Made by a program: the position numbers and the translations under genes. 64,000 nt of DNA. It comes from Erigeron canadensis. Taxonomy: Eukaryota; Streptophyta; Magnoliopsida; Asterales; Asteraceae. The notes beneath the pieces are model-generated. The model saw only the letters and a list, made by a program, of their open reading frames with translations, was not told the DNA's origin and searched no databases. Below are positions 23,034-36,300 of this stretch, in pieces. Each line of letters begins with the position of its first letter. Position 1 is the stretch's first letter. The DNA lies in contig NC_057768.1 of the NCBI RefSeq assembly GCF_010389155.1, forward strand, positions 46,293,633 to 46,357,632, given 5' to 3'.

Positions 23034-26000
23034 AATAAATAACACCTGTTTTTTAAACATCATACAAGGGTAAATATGAAATGTTCCACTATGTTTCGGT
23101 CGGCACAACAAACAGTTCCTCTATCCAGAATTTATTTCAAGAATGGATAGCTGCAAATTGTTAAGACGTCCAAATGCATCCAAAACATCATCTTCATTAA
23201 TGTCATAGCTATATGTGTCACTTTCTATAAGAAAATAAAAACGAGACGAAAAGGGGACACGAAGTCCTGTTAGAGCGTACAATAAATCAGAATAATTTTG
23301 AGTTAAAAGAAATTAATATTTATTTCTTTTTTGAAAATGTGGTTTACTATTTTTAATGGCCAACTAAGATAATGTCAGATACATCGTACATGGAATCTCA
23401 ATGGCTAAAGGCACGCACAACCTTACCATTATTCAAGACATACGGAGACCATAACCCACTTAACTTCACGATTCGGGAAAAGCTCATCGTCCCGTCCATT
23501 CATAAACACGAAACGAATTAATAGTACAACCCATACTATATTTGATTATTAAAATTTGATATTTTGAACATTATGTATCATAATGGGTCAACAAAAATAC
23601 AGTCTCTCACCCATCCTTGGTCCGTCTACCACTGCAACACCTTTGGGCCTGATGTATCATTGGTTCGTTCGTCCCTCGAAGGATGGAAGCTTTGGTCCGT
23701 TTTTTATGATATATATAAATAAGGTATATAATTAAATAAATGGTATGTCCTTGACTAGTCTTGACATTGAAGGTGTTTTTTTGGGATTAATCCTTGGCAA
23801 TTTGGCATGTCCATGGAGAAAAAAAAAGTGATGTGATATATCCTTGGAAAATATGTCTTTGGTGACGAGTAGACTCTAATTCCATACGGCCAGGTGTAAT
23901 GAAATGGATGAATGAAATTAATAATAGTAGAGAGCTAATATCTCACCAGAGGTAACTCTAATATATATAGTTTTCTTTAAATTCTTTCCTAAACCTTCTA
24001 TAGAAAAATATCGAGGAATAAAGCCATGCACAAGCAACCTCGATCTATCCAAAACTTGTAAATAGCATTTCATATATCATGATCCCCCTTTATTTTTTCT
24101 TAGAATAGTTATTACGATCACCATCACCAAAAGTTGTAGATACATGAGTCTAAACAAAGGAACTCATCCATTAATTGAAAATTAAAATATTACTCGTATA
24201 TCGTAAGAAATTTAATGAAATCTTGACTTTTTTTTTGATGTAACATGTTTTGAACATTGACCAGGAAAAAGAACTTTCTTGATGTGTTGCGTCATAGTTA
24301 TTGGGTTGAAGTTTAACACAAAACCATGGTAATAAGTAATAACCATGTTTACATATATATGTGAATCTGAATTCAACTTGATTAGTCATCCCAAATAACA
24401 GGTGATTAGATAGTCTAATACGAAATAAGTACCTTTGACAAAGATTCAATCGCGCTTCAATTTTTTAATTCGTTACTTTCCTTACGTGTCGCGTTTTTTG
24501 TTATATTGTCATAATATTTTCAAGATACATACGCTGTGCTCGATTCTTGTCTTCATAACTATTCTCTATACATTTTCTGGAGTCGTATGTGATTTGGTCT
24601 CTTCAAATATGATTGAATTAAGACAATCCGTGTAATAAAAACTGGACACCTCAACATGGATGAAATGATCATACATTGACTTCACACAAAAGATTTTCTT
24701 ATATATTCTCTAAGCTAGCTAGTTTGAATTAACATATAGTGCTGCGTAATTACTTACGTATAGATCAATTTGAACTTATAACTTGGTATTTGCAAACATA
24801 GCATACTCTCGTGTAGTCGTGCTAAGGTTATGTAAACTACAAGTTTCACACATAGTATGGGACGAAACCGAAAACTTATAATTTTACGTTTTGTATTTAT
24901 TTCATGTATTCACTTTTTCCAAAGGGGCAAAATTTCAAATATAATCTTAAATTTTTTTTTTTAAAAAGTACACATTGTATCAAAATTGAAAATCTGGTAT
25001 TTCGTCCATCATCTCGACAAAGATCAAAGTGTACATCAGTGTCTTAATAATCAAATCTAGTTTGATACTACATTAAATTGTTATTATCTCCTCTACTACA
25101 CTTAATATTACTGGATATTAACTTATTAAGAAAATGATATCTATAAGTATAACTTATGCTAATTCACTAAAAGAAATTTTTGCTTACCAGTATGCGACAT
25201 AGTCCACCAGCCAACAAGTTGTGTATATATATATATATGATTTTTAAGTTAGATTAATTAGCTTTAATTTGGACCAAAGTGTTAATAACTTGTCGAGATA
25301 ACCAGGGAACCATAGTCATTATCATAGAGGATGATCATGGACGGAACGTTTAAGGAGCCAGGAGGTTCCAGGCTTTCCAAATTTTTTTTTTTTTTTAATA
25401 CTTGTTTTCTAATATACCTTTTAAATAATTTGCATATCACATATTATAGCCTCTCTATTTTCATTTTTTTATTTTTATTTTTTATCTTCTATGTTGCACT
25501 TAGTTCCGCTCCTTATTATTAGTTGTCAAGTTCCGTCACAAAGGATGATTCAACAGATTCGATGAATCGTCAAGTGACACAATTTTCAGTAAATTGAAAC
25601 ATCTCATATCATGTTAATCACTTGATAAAAACACGCCGACACGCGATATATGCCAAATTACCAACATGTGGAGTTAAAACTTAAAACGGCTATATGTATC
25701 GCTTGAGCCCAACAAGGATACAAAAGTTAAGCGGGCCAAAATTCTTTAAGCTGAAATAATTAGGCCCATTGAAAGAACAAAAAATACATTGAGAATTGAG
25801 ATGCATTATGGATTTATGGTTATGCAATTTGGTGGTCAGATTCACAGGATCAATAACGGCCGTTAGGGCCTGAATTCCCATTTTCGTTCTTATTAATCGT
25901 TTTGCTTATGAATAAGTTTCGCTTAAGTACCTTACCAATTAAATAAGTTTTAAAATAAAGAAAAAATGTTATCATTGTGTTATAGTTGTAGAAATAATAA

Positions 26001-26467
26001 TAATATTAATTAAAATAATGGGCGGTTTAAGTTGCTATAACTTGAAACGAGTGTACATGGTCGTCAATAGTGCATCAATCTTTATCTTTATTTTTATATT
26101 GAACAGTTATAACTCTAAGATGCTCAAAAATAAATATTGATAATGTAATTATTATTTACTAACCTAGTTACAAATTAAAATTTTAAAAATCATATTCAAA
26201 CATTATCCAAATTTATTAATATATTAATTTTTATATTAGTATTTATAGAATAATTAAGTTTTATTAATTTACTCTTTTTTTTGTTTTTTATCGATAATTT
26301 ACATTTTTTAGCCTCACTGGATACTTAATTTATAAATTATATATCTTCTAACTATTAACTTGAGTATTCTTTTTTTAAATTGAAAATAAGATATTATTCA
26401 TAATAGTGCAAAATAACAATGTAACACACCATGTGTAACAATAAAGCAAATAAAATAGTAATGACCC
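23034..26467. other. Long intergenic stretch, no gene seen
   Basis: AT-rich with no recognised gene. Open frames such as 24171-24449 (minus) and 25331-25522 (plus) are hydrophobic or homopolymer-rich without domain or exon context. No repeat with clear ends was found. Confidence 0.45.
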
Positions 26468-26715
26468 ATTATTCCTTTTTAATATTCAAATATCGCTAAG
26501 TATGTCATAATCTACAAGTCTGATAAACATATCATGATTTTCTAACACTCATATATCGCTAAGCATGTCACAATAAACAACTTCAATTGACTTATTATTC
26601 CTTTTTAATATTCAAATATCGATAATATGTCATAATTTACAACTATGACAACCATATCATACTTTTCTAATACTCATATATTGCTAAGCATGTCACAATA
26701 AACAACTTCAATTGA
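26468..26715. repeat. Two tandem copies of a ~124-bp AT-rich unit
   Basis: The unit beginning TTATTCCTTTTTAATATTCA near 26468 starts again near 26592. Both copies continue through AAATATCG, TATGTCATAAT, CATATCAT, CTCATAT and end in GCTAAGCATGTCACAATAAA then CAACTTCAATTGA. Divergence is modest; no element ends seen. Confidence 0.75.
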
Positions 26716-27439
26716 TATATTTTTAATAAATATGTTTCAATATAAATCTCAAAGTTTTAATATATAAATCAATTTATTATTAAAAATAGTAACTTAAATT
26801 TTAAATCATATGAGTAATAAATTTAGATGTAAAATTTGATAAAGTCGTGAGTTCGTATTGAACACGTACGAGTTTAAAATCTAGTTAATTATTTAAATTA
26901 CATCTTGATTGGTCACCATCGGGTGCTTTAGCCATGTGGTTTGTAGCTAGGTTGTACATGCGAATGGTTTCCATTTTTAGCAAAAGCACTTTTCTAGTTT
27001 TCTTGACTCTCCATATAGGGCTCGGGTCCGTAGCCACCCATTGAATTCCTAGACACAATGATGGACTGCAAATGATTTCGATTAAATATTGCAAATGGAC
27101 TAATGGAGTACTCAACAATTTGCAAAGGATGCTTAATATATTTGGCTTCAAGATTTTGATGTCCACTGGGAAATCTATTTAAGTAGAATTTTACCTGTAC
27201 AATACTATATCTAAGGTGCAGTACGGAGATTTAAAAAGATAGTTATAGTATTGATAAATAGGGCCTTCATACCTAAAACTTTTCCTTTATATAACGGCAT
27301 TTCTACTCGTGGTGAGTTGTTTTGACTAAAAAATCGAAATTCATTATTATTTAATCTCCAGCTAGCATAATTCTCGTACAATATGCAACATTATGCAAAT
27401 TCTCCATGTCTAAATTTTAAATTTCAATATTTACTTTCT
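26716..27439. other. Intergenic with an unrecognised 93-codon frame
   Basis: A minus-strand frame at 26885-27166 (93 codons) has more balanced composition than the surrounding AT-rich frames and could be a gene fragment, but I recognise no family. No splice sites or neighbours support it. Confidence 0.35.
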
Positions 27440-27784
27440 CAAAATATCCTCTTATCTATTCTATATTTATCTAAAATAACTATAATACCCTTTTGATCTC
27501 CTTAAATCTAAGCTAATCGTTTTTTCTCTCTACTTCATAAATTTTTTATTTCGTCAATTCATTCAAAATCTTTTATCTCAAAAACCGTACATCGATCAAT
27601 TATAAAAATTATATGAGTATTTTTAAAATTTCATGCTCTTTCATTAGAGATGTCAGTCGATACACTTTCGACGAATTTTTAAATCCAAGGGCGGAGCCCG
27701 TACGGTTAAGGAATTTGGATATCACACTTTATGACCTATCACCACCACCATCTCACCGCCGCAACGTGCGGATAGTTACTCTCG
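27440..27784 (+). mobile_element. Truncated Helitron-like element related to 9786-10262
   Basis: It shares with the 9.8 kb copy the AATACCCTT segment, AAAATCTTTTATCTCAAAAA, the CATTAGAGATGTCA block, the GGATATCACACT and ATGACCTATCA segments, and a GC-rich 3' end (CACCGCCGCAACGTGCGGAT) closing with CTCG at 27781-27784. The expected 5' TCTATA terminus is not found. Confidence 0.45.
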
Positions 27785-28381
27785 TTTCTCATAACATGAG
27801 TTTTAATTTGGTTAATCTTTTAGTCATTTATAAATCACGTACACTTGAATAAGTAAAAATTTATTTTACAACTTAATTGTCTATCTTTATACATTTATAT
27901 TAATATTAATTTCTTTTCAAACAGTATGTCGACAATATATGTAAATTAGTTATTCGCATTATTGTAAAAAAAATCATGATAGATGAACTTTAACGTCTTA
28001 CTTTTGTTTGACACATCTTTTTGTGCAGTGGTTATTATATTTGAAAAATGGAAAGAAATTAAAAGTATTGCGTAGTTTATTAAAGATAATAATGAGTGTA
28101 AAGAATATATAAATAAAACGAATATTAAAATTTGATATTATAAAATTTGAATTATAAAAGTATATATTTAATTTATTACATCTTTTTATATGTATTACAT
28201 CATTTTATACGTACTTTACACATAGCCTCCCGAAGAATAGGGTCGGTACTAAATCAAGCCACTCGTTTTTTTGGGTTATATACTTATATACATGGAAATG
28301 TAATGTGTATTAAAGCCCAAAATTATCACATGATTTTAATTTAAAATGTTATATATGCTGTCAAGACTCACGATATATCTA
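27785..28381. other. Intergenic, no gene seen
   Basis: AT-rich sequence with no supported feature. Confidence 0.45.
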
Positions 28382-28663
28382 TCTATACTATATTATAAAA
28401 GAAATAGCCTTTTTATTTATGGAAGTGTTGAAAATATGTAATATTTTCACTTAGCACCTCTTAAAATATTTCCACATACACTGCCCCATAACATTAATGA
28501 TTAATTTACACTACCAATTAATCCTTTATTCTTTAATATATTTTCATTAACCATTTACATCAATTATCCACATCACTCGACGCCGTCTCCACCACCAACA
28601 CTCGGCCCCCCACTACAACGGCATTGTCACGACCATCGCCGCATTGCGTGGGTAACGTGCTAG
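28382..28663 (+). mobile_element. Short non-autonomous Helitron
   Basis: It begins TCTATACTATATTATAAAAG after a host A and ends GCCGCATTGCGTGGGTAACG, then TGCTAG at 28663 and a host T. It carries TC and CTAG termini plus A/T insertion. At 282 bp it is the most compact complete copy in the window and shares its 5' start with the 4675 and 1981-2335 copies. Confidence 0.7.
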
Positions 28664-29398
28664 TAATAATTAATTCTTATAGATGCATTACATCCAAGTG
28701 AAGATAAACCAAGTTTAAATGAACTGTTTGAAAATTGATCGAGTCTAAAAAAAATGTCCCTAATTTTAAGAGATTTAAATATGTAAGCAAAATTTTTTTA
28801 TGAATGATAACAAATACATATTTATTTTTGTATATATAACATATTATATATATATATTACAATTATTATATATAATAATTTTATGCCCCGTATTATGCCA
28901 TGGTCGGGATCGGGTTTGCCCCCTCTAGGCCTTCCCCGAATTTTGGGTAATCAGCAGATGTATTCAACTTGATGTACGTAATTTATGAGAAACTTTAATT
29001 AATTTAGTAAGGGAGATATCAGATATATATATTATCATGACTTTCACTTGAATTGTCAAACCTCTTGTGGTGACGACGAATTGCATTCACCTCTATTCAC
29101 GGAACGACGTGATGAACATGATGTTGGAAAACAGTATAATAACATAATTCCTTAAGTATATATATATATATATTACAAAATGATAGATTATTATGAAGTA
29201 ATTAAAAGATGAACATAATGAAAAACAAAATTATATAAAATCAGCCTCATGAAGAATCTTGCAAAACAAAGGAAACGTAATAAAACAAAATATATCTGGG
29301 CTTGTGTTTGACACAATTCCCTTAAACAGATTCGCCGTCTGTTCCCAGATATCATAAAGAAGCTAATTGAAACTGATCATAAAATCAGTTACAAGACT
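28664..29398. other. Intergenic, no gene seen
   Basis: AT-rich with TA microsatellites near 28845-28856 and 29159-29172. No gene seen. Confidence 0.45.
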
Positions 29399-29403
29399 GA
29401 TAA

Positions 29404-31806
29404 TGTAACATCCGTGAATTTTGACCCGTTGACTTTAAGTGTAACTTAATGGATTATTGAAATTAATGATATCTTTAGGTCTATCTTGTGATTAAATGAC
29501 TAACTTTATACTCGTTGGGTCGATTAACGGTGTGCTAGATGTATGTTGCGGGTTATGAATTAACTAGTTTTATGTTGATGGGTCAATCCATGGGTAAAAA
29601 CTAAGACCCAAGACTTAAGCAAGTCAACCCATTTTCCCCCACCCATCTTATCTCTTTCCCTTTCCCTCATTTTTCTTATCTCTCTCTACTTTACTCACAA
29701 GAACACCCACACACTCTTTTTCCTCTCTCTCTCTAGATTAATTCTTAGTTTATGGTAATTCAAGCTTGGAAATTGCAAGAATAATAAACCTTATCATCAT
29801 AATAACACCATATCAAAGATTTGGGCTCCAAGGTGCAAGAAAACATCCCATACGGGTCAAGATTCGGGTTTGAGTGCTAGGTGAAGATTTGGTAAGCTAA
29901 ACTTGTTCCATAACCTTTATTTTATCTTGGTTTACTTGTTTTTAGTTGATGTCGAGTGGATTCGGTTCTTGAATCGAGTCGAAAAGCTTGCAAGTGTCAT
30001 TTAGGGTTTTAGGAAGTTAATTCAAGAATTTGAGTTTGATTTGAGTTATGGAATGGATTTGTAAGGTGGGTTATGTTTATTTATGTTAAGGTATGTTTAA
30101 TTATGCTTCAAAATGAGTCTCGAAGCCTCCTAAATCGATTTCTAGGTCAAAAATTGAGTTTGGGTCAAGTTTGGTTCGTGTTTGGATGATCTGGAACTGA
30201 ACTGGGCATAGGTGCATCGCACCACCTCTTTGGTGCGTCGCACCAGGGTCTGAGTGAGTTTTCTGAACAAAAAATGCGTCGCACCACCCTTCTGGTGCGC
30301 CGCACCTGACCCCTGAACATCGCAAACTCACTTGTTTCTTAAAATAGTCGTATCTCTCAAACCGTAAGTCCAATCGAGACGTGTGACCTATCGTTGGATT
30401 CGTGAAAGAGTCTAGTTTCTTGTAATAACCCTCATTTGGGATGAAACCTCCCCCATTTCTAAAAAGGTCGAGTCTTTTGTGTCTAAGTCCTTACACGGGA
30501 GAAGTTACTAACGCTTTGGTACGTGGTGGCCGACTTAAACTTGGTTTAGACCTCACCTAGACTTTCTAACAACTTTATCAAGTTCCGGGAGTCGTTTAGA
30601 ATTGTAATCCTTCTTGATAACCTAGCTAGGATTGTTTTCGTTATGTGTTAAGACGTGAATGAATCGTGTTGATAATCAAATATGATACTAATGATAGGTG
30701 GTGGACGTGAAGTGAACGCAAGACAAATTTAGTTGGTTTTAATTCGTATTAACCTCTCTTAGCCAATCAAGGTGAGTTCGTATCTCCCTACTCTATTGAG
30801 ATTCTGGCTGAAAAGTGTATATTGTGTGTTTATTTGTTTGAATTAGTTGTTTGTTGATTGAATGATGATTGATGGATGAATTGAATTGTTTTGTGTATGT
30901 TGGTATTGAGAAAGGTTATATTTAGGTTAGATGTACATACATGGAAGTCGACTTCGTTTTCAAAAGGTTTGAGATGTGAAGGGTTAGCCGCTGGTACACC
31001 CTGTATACAAACATCGAGGACTCTTTGAAAGCAAGCCCTCTCAAGTGTATGAATGTATAGTTTGATCATATTGTTGGTTATTGGATGTTGGATTGATGGA
31101 TTGTTGGGCTTGTATTGTGTTGGTTGCTTTGAGATGATTTGGTTGTCTGTTGAGACAAATGTGTTTATCCAGGAATAGACGTATACACTGGTGTTGGTCA
31201 TCCGGGTTTATAGACGTATATTCGCCGATGTTTTTGAGATGCCACATTGGTCATGGTGATGACCTGTGAGTATCGTTGCATAGATGGCATGATGGCCACA
31301 CTTATCACTCGCATTTCGGTTTGGCGTACATATCATTTGCATCATGACATTGACATTGGCATTGACATTGCATTGGTTATTTTTATACGCTCATTATATT
31401 GTGATGCATTGATTGGATGACGTGTAAGTCTACTCGTAATTGTCGGTGGCTCCTCTAGGACCACCACTACGAACTCACCAACCTCGTGTTGACTTGTAGA
31501 ACACTTTTCAGGTAATCAGGTGGTTCAAGGATGTGATGCATGATCTGGTGTAGCTTTTGGATTCAGGCATGGACTTTATGGATCAAGGATTCATTCGTCC
31601 ACTTTTGACTAATGCTTAGGATCGATAGCCATCTCTAGAATTATCTTTTGTAAACTTTGATGGTCATTTGCTCCTTGTGCATTGTATGAATATTTGACTT
31701 CTTGTGGATTCACCGAATTCATTATTTTCATTTAGTTGCCTACGATAATCCCTCCTTGTGCTATATGATTTCCGTAATATTTCGAGCCCTAGCTCGGGGT
31801 ATTACA
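29404..31806 (+). mobile_element. Solo LTR of a Ty3/gypsy element, 2.4 kb, with GATAA target duplication
   Basis: TGTAACATCC at the left and GGGTATTACA at the right are TG...CA LTR ends, flanked by GATAA at 29399-29403 and 31807-31811. No internal retroelement coding sequence lies inside or beside it, so a full element probably recombined between its two LTRs. It shares with the 37.9-48.1 kb gypsy LTR the block CTACGAACTCACCAACCT (31468-31485) in matching orientation, and with that element's leader the GGGTTAGCCGCTGGTACACC segment (30981). It also holds GGTGCGTCGCACC palindromes at 30200-30310. Confidence 0.88.
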
Positions 31807-31811
31807 GATAA

Positions 31812-33018
31812 TTATGATATCAGTTTCAAAGGTAGAAGCATGCCAAAAGCTTATTCTAGATCCAGCTGCATTTGTGTCGGCAGGTCGCGCGTACACGCAT
31901 TGGTTCAGAGTATTTTGACCCAGAAATCCGTTTTCTGCACCCCCCCCCTCTGCGCGCGTGTAAGAGCCAGAGTAAAATACAACACAAGATCTTGAGATAG
32001 CTTAGAAACTTCCACTTATAAACTAGTAAAAGTTTATATCCCACACCAATGTGGGACAAGGTTTTCTAACTCCAACTTATGCATCAAACACGCAACTTTG
32101 AGGCTCGATATCTCATTCACCTTTAACCCAATTTGGACGCATCTTAGTTTGTTACGTAGCCTTGGCCAGAGATTACAAAACCCACTAAACGGTTCATGAT
32201 ATATGTCACACGACCATATATTTATTGATGTCCAAAGTGGTGAAAAAATGCACTTTTTCCCAACCCATGATATGAAATTCTTTGTCACATGTAGTTCTTT
32301 GTATTTAACACATGCATTATATATTTTAAATTAGTTTTTTTTTTTCCAATATATGATGCGATGAGAGTTATTGTTTGTTTCTTGACTAAATTAATAAAGT
32401 GATTGAATTACTAAGTAATGTATCTGGACTAAGTCAATACAACTTTTTTTTATTAATTAAAATAAATAAACATTTTTTTATAACTTTAATAAATTAAATA
32501 TTTTCGAATAATTCATAACTTTTTTTTATTAAAATACGGTTAACTAAATAATTAGCAACTGTACATGTAGTAATATATATATACTCATGAATATCTATTT
32601 TGACACGATCACTCTTGAGCTAATTAATTAAAAACCAAAATGATACACATCATTACAATATCAGCAAACCAAGATTAATTATATTCGTCCAAAAATAAAT
32701 TACAGAAAAATGAATCTCCAAAAAGCGTTTGGGCTAGCTAGCTCGCAGCACGTACGTACATTCAATATTACAGGGAAATTAATTAAACCCCTCGATCAAA
32801 CCAGATGAGAAGTGCGGGCAATCTATATATATATAATTAAAAGAAAGATTGATCACATAGGCATTCATCAGCACTTCAAATTAATTTCACTTAGTTATCG
32901 AATGTGTGATTTAGAAGAAAAACTGTCAGAAAAGAGATATATATATAATTAAATCAAATCACACCATGCATGCACCAAGCTATAGCTAGCCCTTGTATAT
33001 ATGATTATCGTAGGTGAA
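31812..33018. other. Intergenic, includes the 3' side of the first CEP-like gene
   Basis: No gene recognised at 31812-32900. A (C)9 run lies at 31940. The last ~100 bases before 33019 are probably the 3' UTR of the minus-strand peptide gene. Confidence 0.45.
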
Positions 33019-33321
33019 TTAGCATGATCCGGGAGGGTTTTGGTGGCCAACACCCGGGCTTGGTCCAGGGCATGTTGGCCTGTAAGCTCGTGTCTCATAC
33101 CGCTTGAAACGGTTGAGTTTAGGCTTATTTTGTGTAATACTAGTTGGAGGGTGATGAGGAGGCGACGGTGGTGAATATTGATGAATCAACGGCATGGCTG
33201 GAGGAAGGATGACCTTTCGCGCTCTTGATGATGATGCTTCTACTACTGTTGAATGTATATCATGTAGTGATGATATGATTAGCAAAACAATTAGCATCCA
33301 TAGACTAACTAAATTAGTCAT
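33019..33321 (-). CDS. CEP-like secreted peptide precursor with paired cysteines (copy 1)
   Basis: A single-exon frame of 100 residues. Residues 1-29 form a signal peptide (hydrophobic core LVSLWMLIVLLIISSL). A conserved block SSRARKVILPPAMP (31-44) follows, then a proline-rich linker, a basic patch (KLNRFKRYETR) and a C-terminal domain AYRPTCPGPSPGVGH (79-93), matching the 15-residue CEP consensus (xFRPTxPGxSPGxGH). CEPs are secreted, proline-hydroxylated hormones perceived by LRR receptor kinases (CEPR1/2) that control root growth and nitrogen-demand signalling. Unlike the textbook form, position 6 is Cys (Cys84) and the protein continues QNPPGSC, ending in Cys100. Copy 2 at 53208-53501 keeps both cysteines at the same spacing. 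Function in this plant is inferred. CEP-like seems secure; a distinct cysteine subclass is a proposal. Confidence 0.82.
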   Translation of the reverse strand: MTNLVSLWMLIVLLIISSLHDIHSTVVEASSSRARKVILPPAMPLIHQYSPPSPPHHPPTSITQNKPKLNRFKRYETRAYRPTCPGPSPGVGHQNPPGSC

Positions 33322-33366
33322 GCTAGCTGGTTGAAAATATATATTCTTCGAGTCACATTGGGGTGT

Positions 33367-33374
33367 AATTTATA
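33367..33374 (-). promoter_or_regulatory. Probable TATA box of CEP-like copy 1
   Basis: On the minus strand TATAAATT lies about 46 bases upstream of the ATG at 33321, implying a very short 5' leader. Copy 2 has a TATA-like site at nearly the same distance, which supports both start choices. Confidence 0.45.
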
Positions 33375-36300
33375 TCCAGTGTAAAGGCTACCACAACATG
33401 ATTTTATTTAATCAAAGTTCTTCTTGAATTATAATCTATTTTATTGCATTTTTCTAATCCTTATTTTTTAAAGTGATGTGTTTATTCTCTTTTTAAAAAT
33501 CCGAATAAAGATCAATAATAAAATGCTTTCCATCTTAAAACCTCAGACCGGCCGTGTGATTAGTATTAGTAAGATTAACTTGTTTATGTTTATTTGTAGT
33601 AAATCACGATTTGGAAGTACTTATTCTTTCTCTGCTTCATTGTTATATCTACAAGGGTTACTAAAATATTGTTAAAAGAATCATAATTAAAACAGGTGAA
33701 AAGGCTAAAAGAATCATAAACTTTTTCGTCTCATCGACATATGTATATAAAGACACATATATAGTGACGTAATATATATACATATATTATATATAGACTT
33801 TTCTTATTTTGAGATTTCATATTTTTACAAAAATCATAAAAAACTTTAAATTATATATTGGATCGCATTTTTTTTATCAATTCACATGTAGAATGATATA
33901 AAAATATATATTGTAGAAGAAACTTTTTTTAAGAAATCTTTAAAGTAGTTTTTTGTCAACTTGTGAATATATAAATTTGTTTACATTTTTGTTCACATGT
34001 GAACAAATGACAATATATAATGTTTTGATATACAATTTATTCTACCACATATATTTTATAATATTTCATATGTGAATGAACAAAATAAATATTTGATATA
34101 ATGCATAATTTAGGAGTTCTCACGATTATTACAAAAAATAGGTGGTGGTGGCGACAATGGTGGTATGATTATTAGTGTAAAAATAATTGATGTAAACTAG
34201 GGTATTCTAGTTATTATAAAACTTGAGGGATCTATGTTGTAACATATTTTATTAAGGATAGTTTAGGTGAATCGTAAATGTGCTGGTAGAATATAGTTAG
34301 GAGATGAAAGGCAAAAATGTCTCTTTAACTACCTTGTTATTGGAAATGGGGAAGGGGTGGCGATTCCCTAGGCATAAGCAAGACTACCGAAATACTAGTA
34401 CTGAAAAACGGTATCGATTGGGGGTTTGGTTTTGGTATTGGGTCTTGATTTGGGATAAATTCGGTTTCAGTACCTTTCGGTTGATACAGGTAAACCCAAC
34501 ATAGATACGGATTATTGAAAGAATGTGTTACATCTCTATACCAATTGTAACTATATCTATTTCTGTATTTTGATTAAAAACTTTGCTATAAACATTATTA
34601 TCCTCCTACACATTCATATATTTAACAATCTACACAAAATATATACACAGATTGCAAAGTACAAAAACCTAATCAATTTGAAGAGTCGTAGCAGGGTACA
34701 CTAAATTTCAAATTTATGCCTCGAGTAAGGATAACATACTTTCATTTCCTTTGTTAATTAATCGATTAGATTACATTCTACGTACATAAATGAACATATG
34801 CAAATAACAAATTTACATATATAGTTACTTCAAATTAAAAAAACACATAAACTATGATGATCGATTTGCATATATTTTTATTTGTACGTAAAAAGTCATG
34901 TGAAGAGAAAAAAAGTTATAGTCAAAAGAAATATAAAATAACATATAACTTCATATGTTAATATGTAAATCGATGTTATATATGAACAAAACTTCATTCA
35001 ATATCAAGTTATGTGTAATTTTATGTCTTAATAATTTTGTGCTCTCACATGACTTAATATGACTTTTATATGTAAATGAATTTAATTGTGAACTTATATA
35101 TAATGAAAAATCTTCAATGTGTTTTTTTTATATATAAAAAGTTTTCTCTGGAAATCTTTGAAACATAGTTGTTAAACTCTTACGAATCACAAGTCGACCC
35201 TTACGAGTCGAGCCGATTTACACCCAAAATGAGTTGACTTGTTTTTCTTCCGACTCTTACGAGTCGCGGTGTGAACTTGGACTGAGTCCTTGCGAGTTGC
35301 AAACTTATACATTATTGGGGAGGAATTGGAAACCTCCAACATCAACTAGTGATAATCGTCTTTTAGTTTCAAGATCCAATTTTTGGAAATAATTTCAGAT
35401 GGAAAAGCAAAAGGTTTACGTAGATTATAATTAAACCACAAAATATAAAAATACATGTTGGAGAAAACTACTTACGAATCATGCGTCTTTATATATTTGG
35501 AAAGGTAGCTTTCTTGACTCACCCCAAATTGGGAACTTAGCCTCACACTAAATTAAGTTTTAATATATTCAGGGAAAAGCTTTATAGTAGGTTTCGACTA
35601 GACATGGTATCCCATGAAACGATTATCCTTTTATTTATGAGTTTTTCTAACTTCTTCACTCGAGATACATATTAGCATGTATTAAACAGTACCCGCGCAA
35701 CGCGATGGCGACGACGAGTGACGCTAATGACGATGACAACGGTGGGATAGAGAATGTGTTATTAATATAAAGTAAATGATTTAATGGGGGTAATGTGATC
35801 TTTTAAAAATTGAGGGATTCACGTTGTAAATAATTTAATTAAGGGTAGTATAAGTATTTTAGGGGTATTTTAGTTTAATTAATTATGTGTTATAAAGAAG
35901 ATTTCAAAGGAAAAGAGGTAATATAGTCTTTCTTAGTTATTAATTGCTTAAAGATTGAAAATCCAGTTTGCATTACATATAAGGGTTATGGATATAGATG
36001 TGTTTAATGAACTTTAATGGTTTCTTAAAAATAACGTGAAATGTTATTAATATGGCGGTGATGGCAGTGGCGTCGTGGCGGTAGAAGTGACGGGTGGTAG
36101 TGTCGGCGGGAGCGGTGACAATGTGGTTAATTAATGTAAAAATAATTGATTTAAATAAGGGTAAAATAGTTATTTGAAGAGTATTATACATTTATTAGGT
36201 GAAAATAGTTAAATCAATGAATAAAAAAAAAAGGTAGTTTAAGTAGATAATTTATTTTATTTAAGAGTAAAGATTAATGTGGTCAGTTAAAATTTTATTT

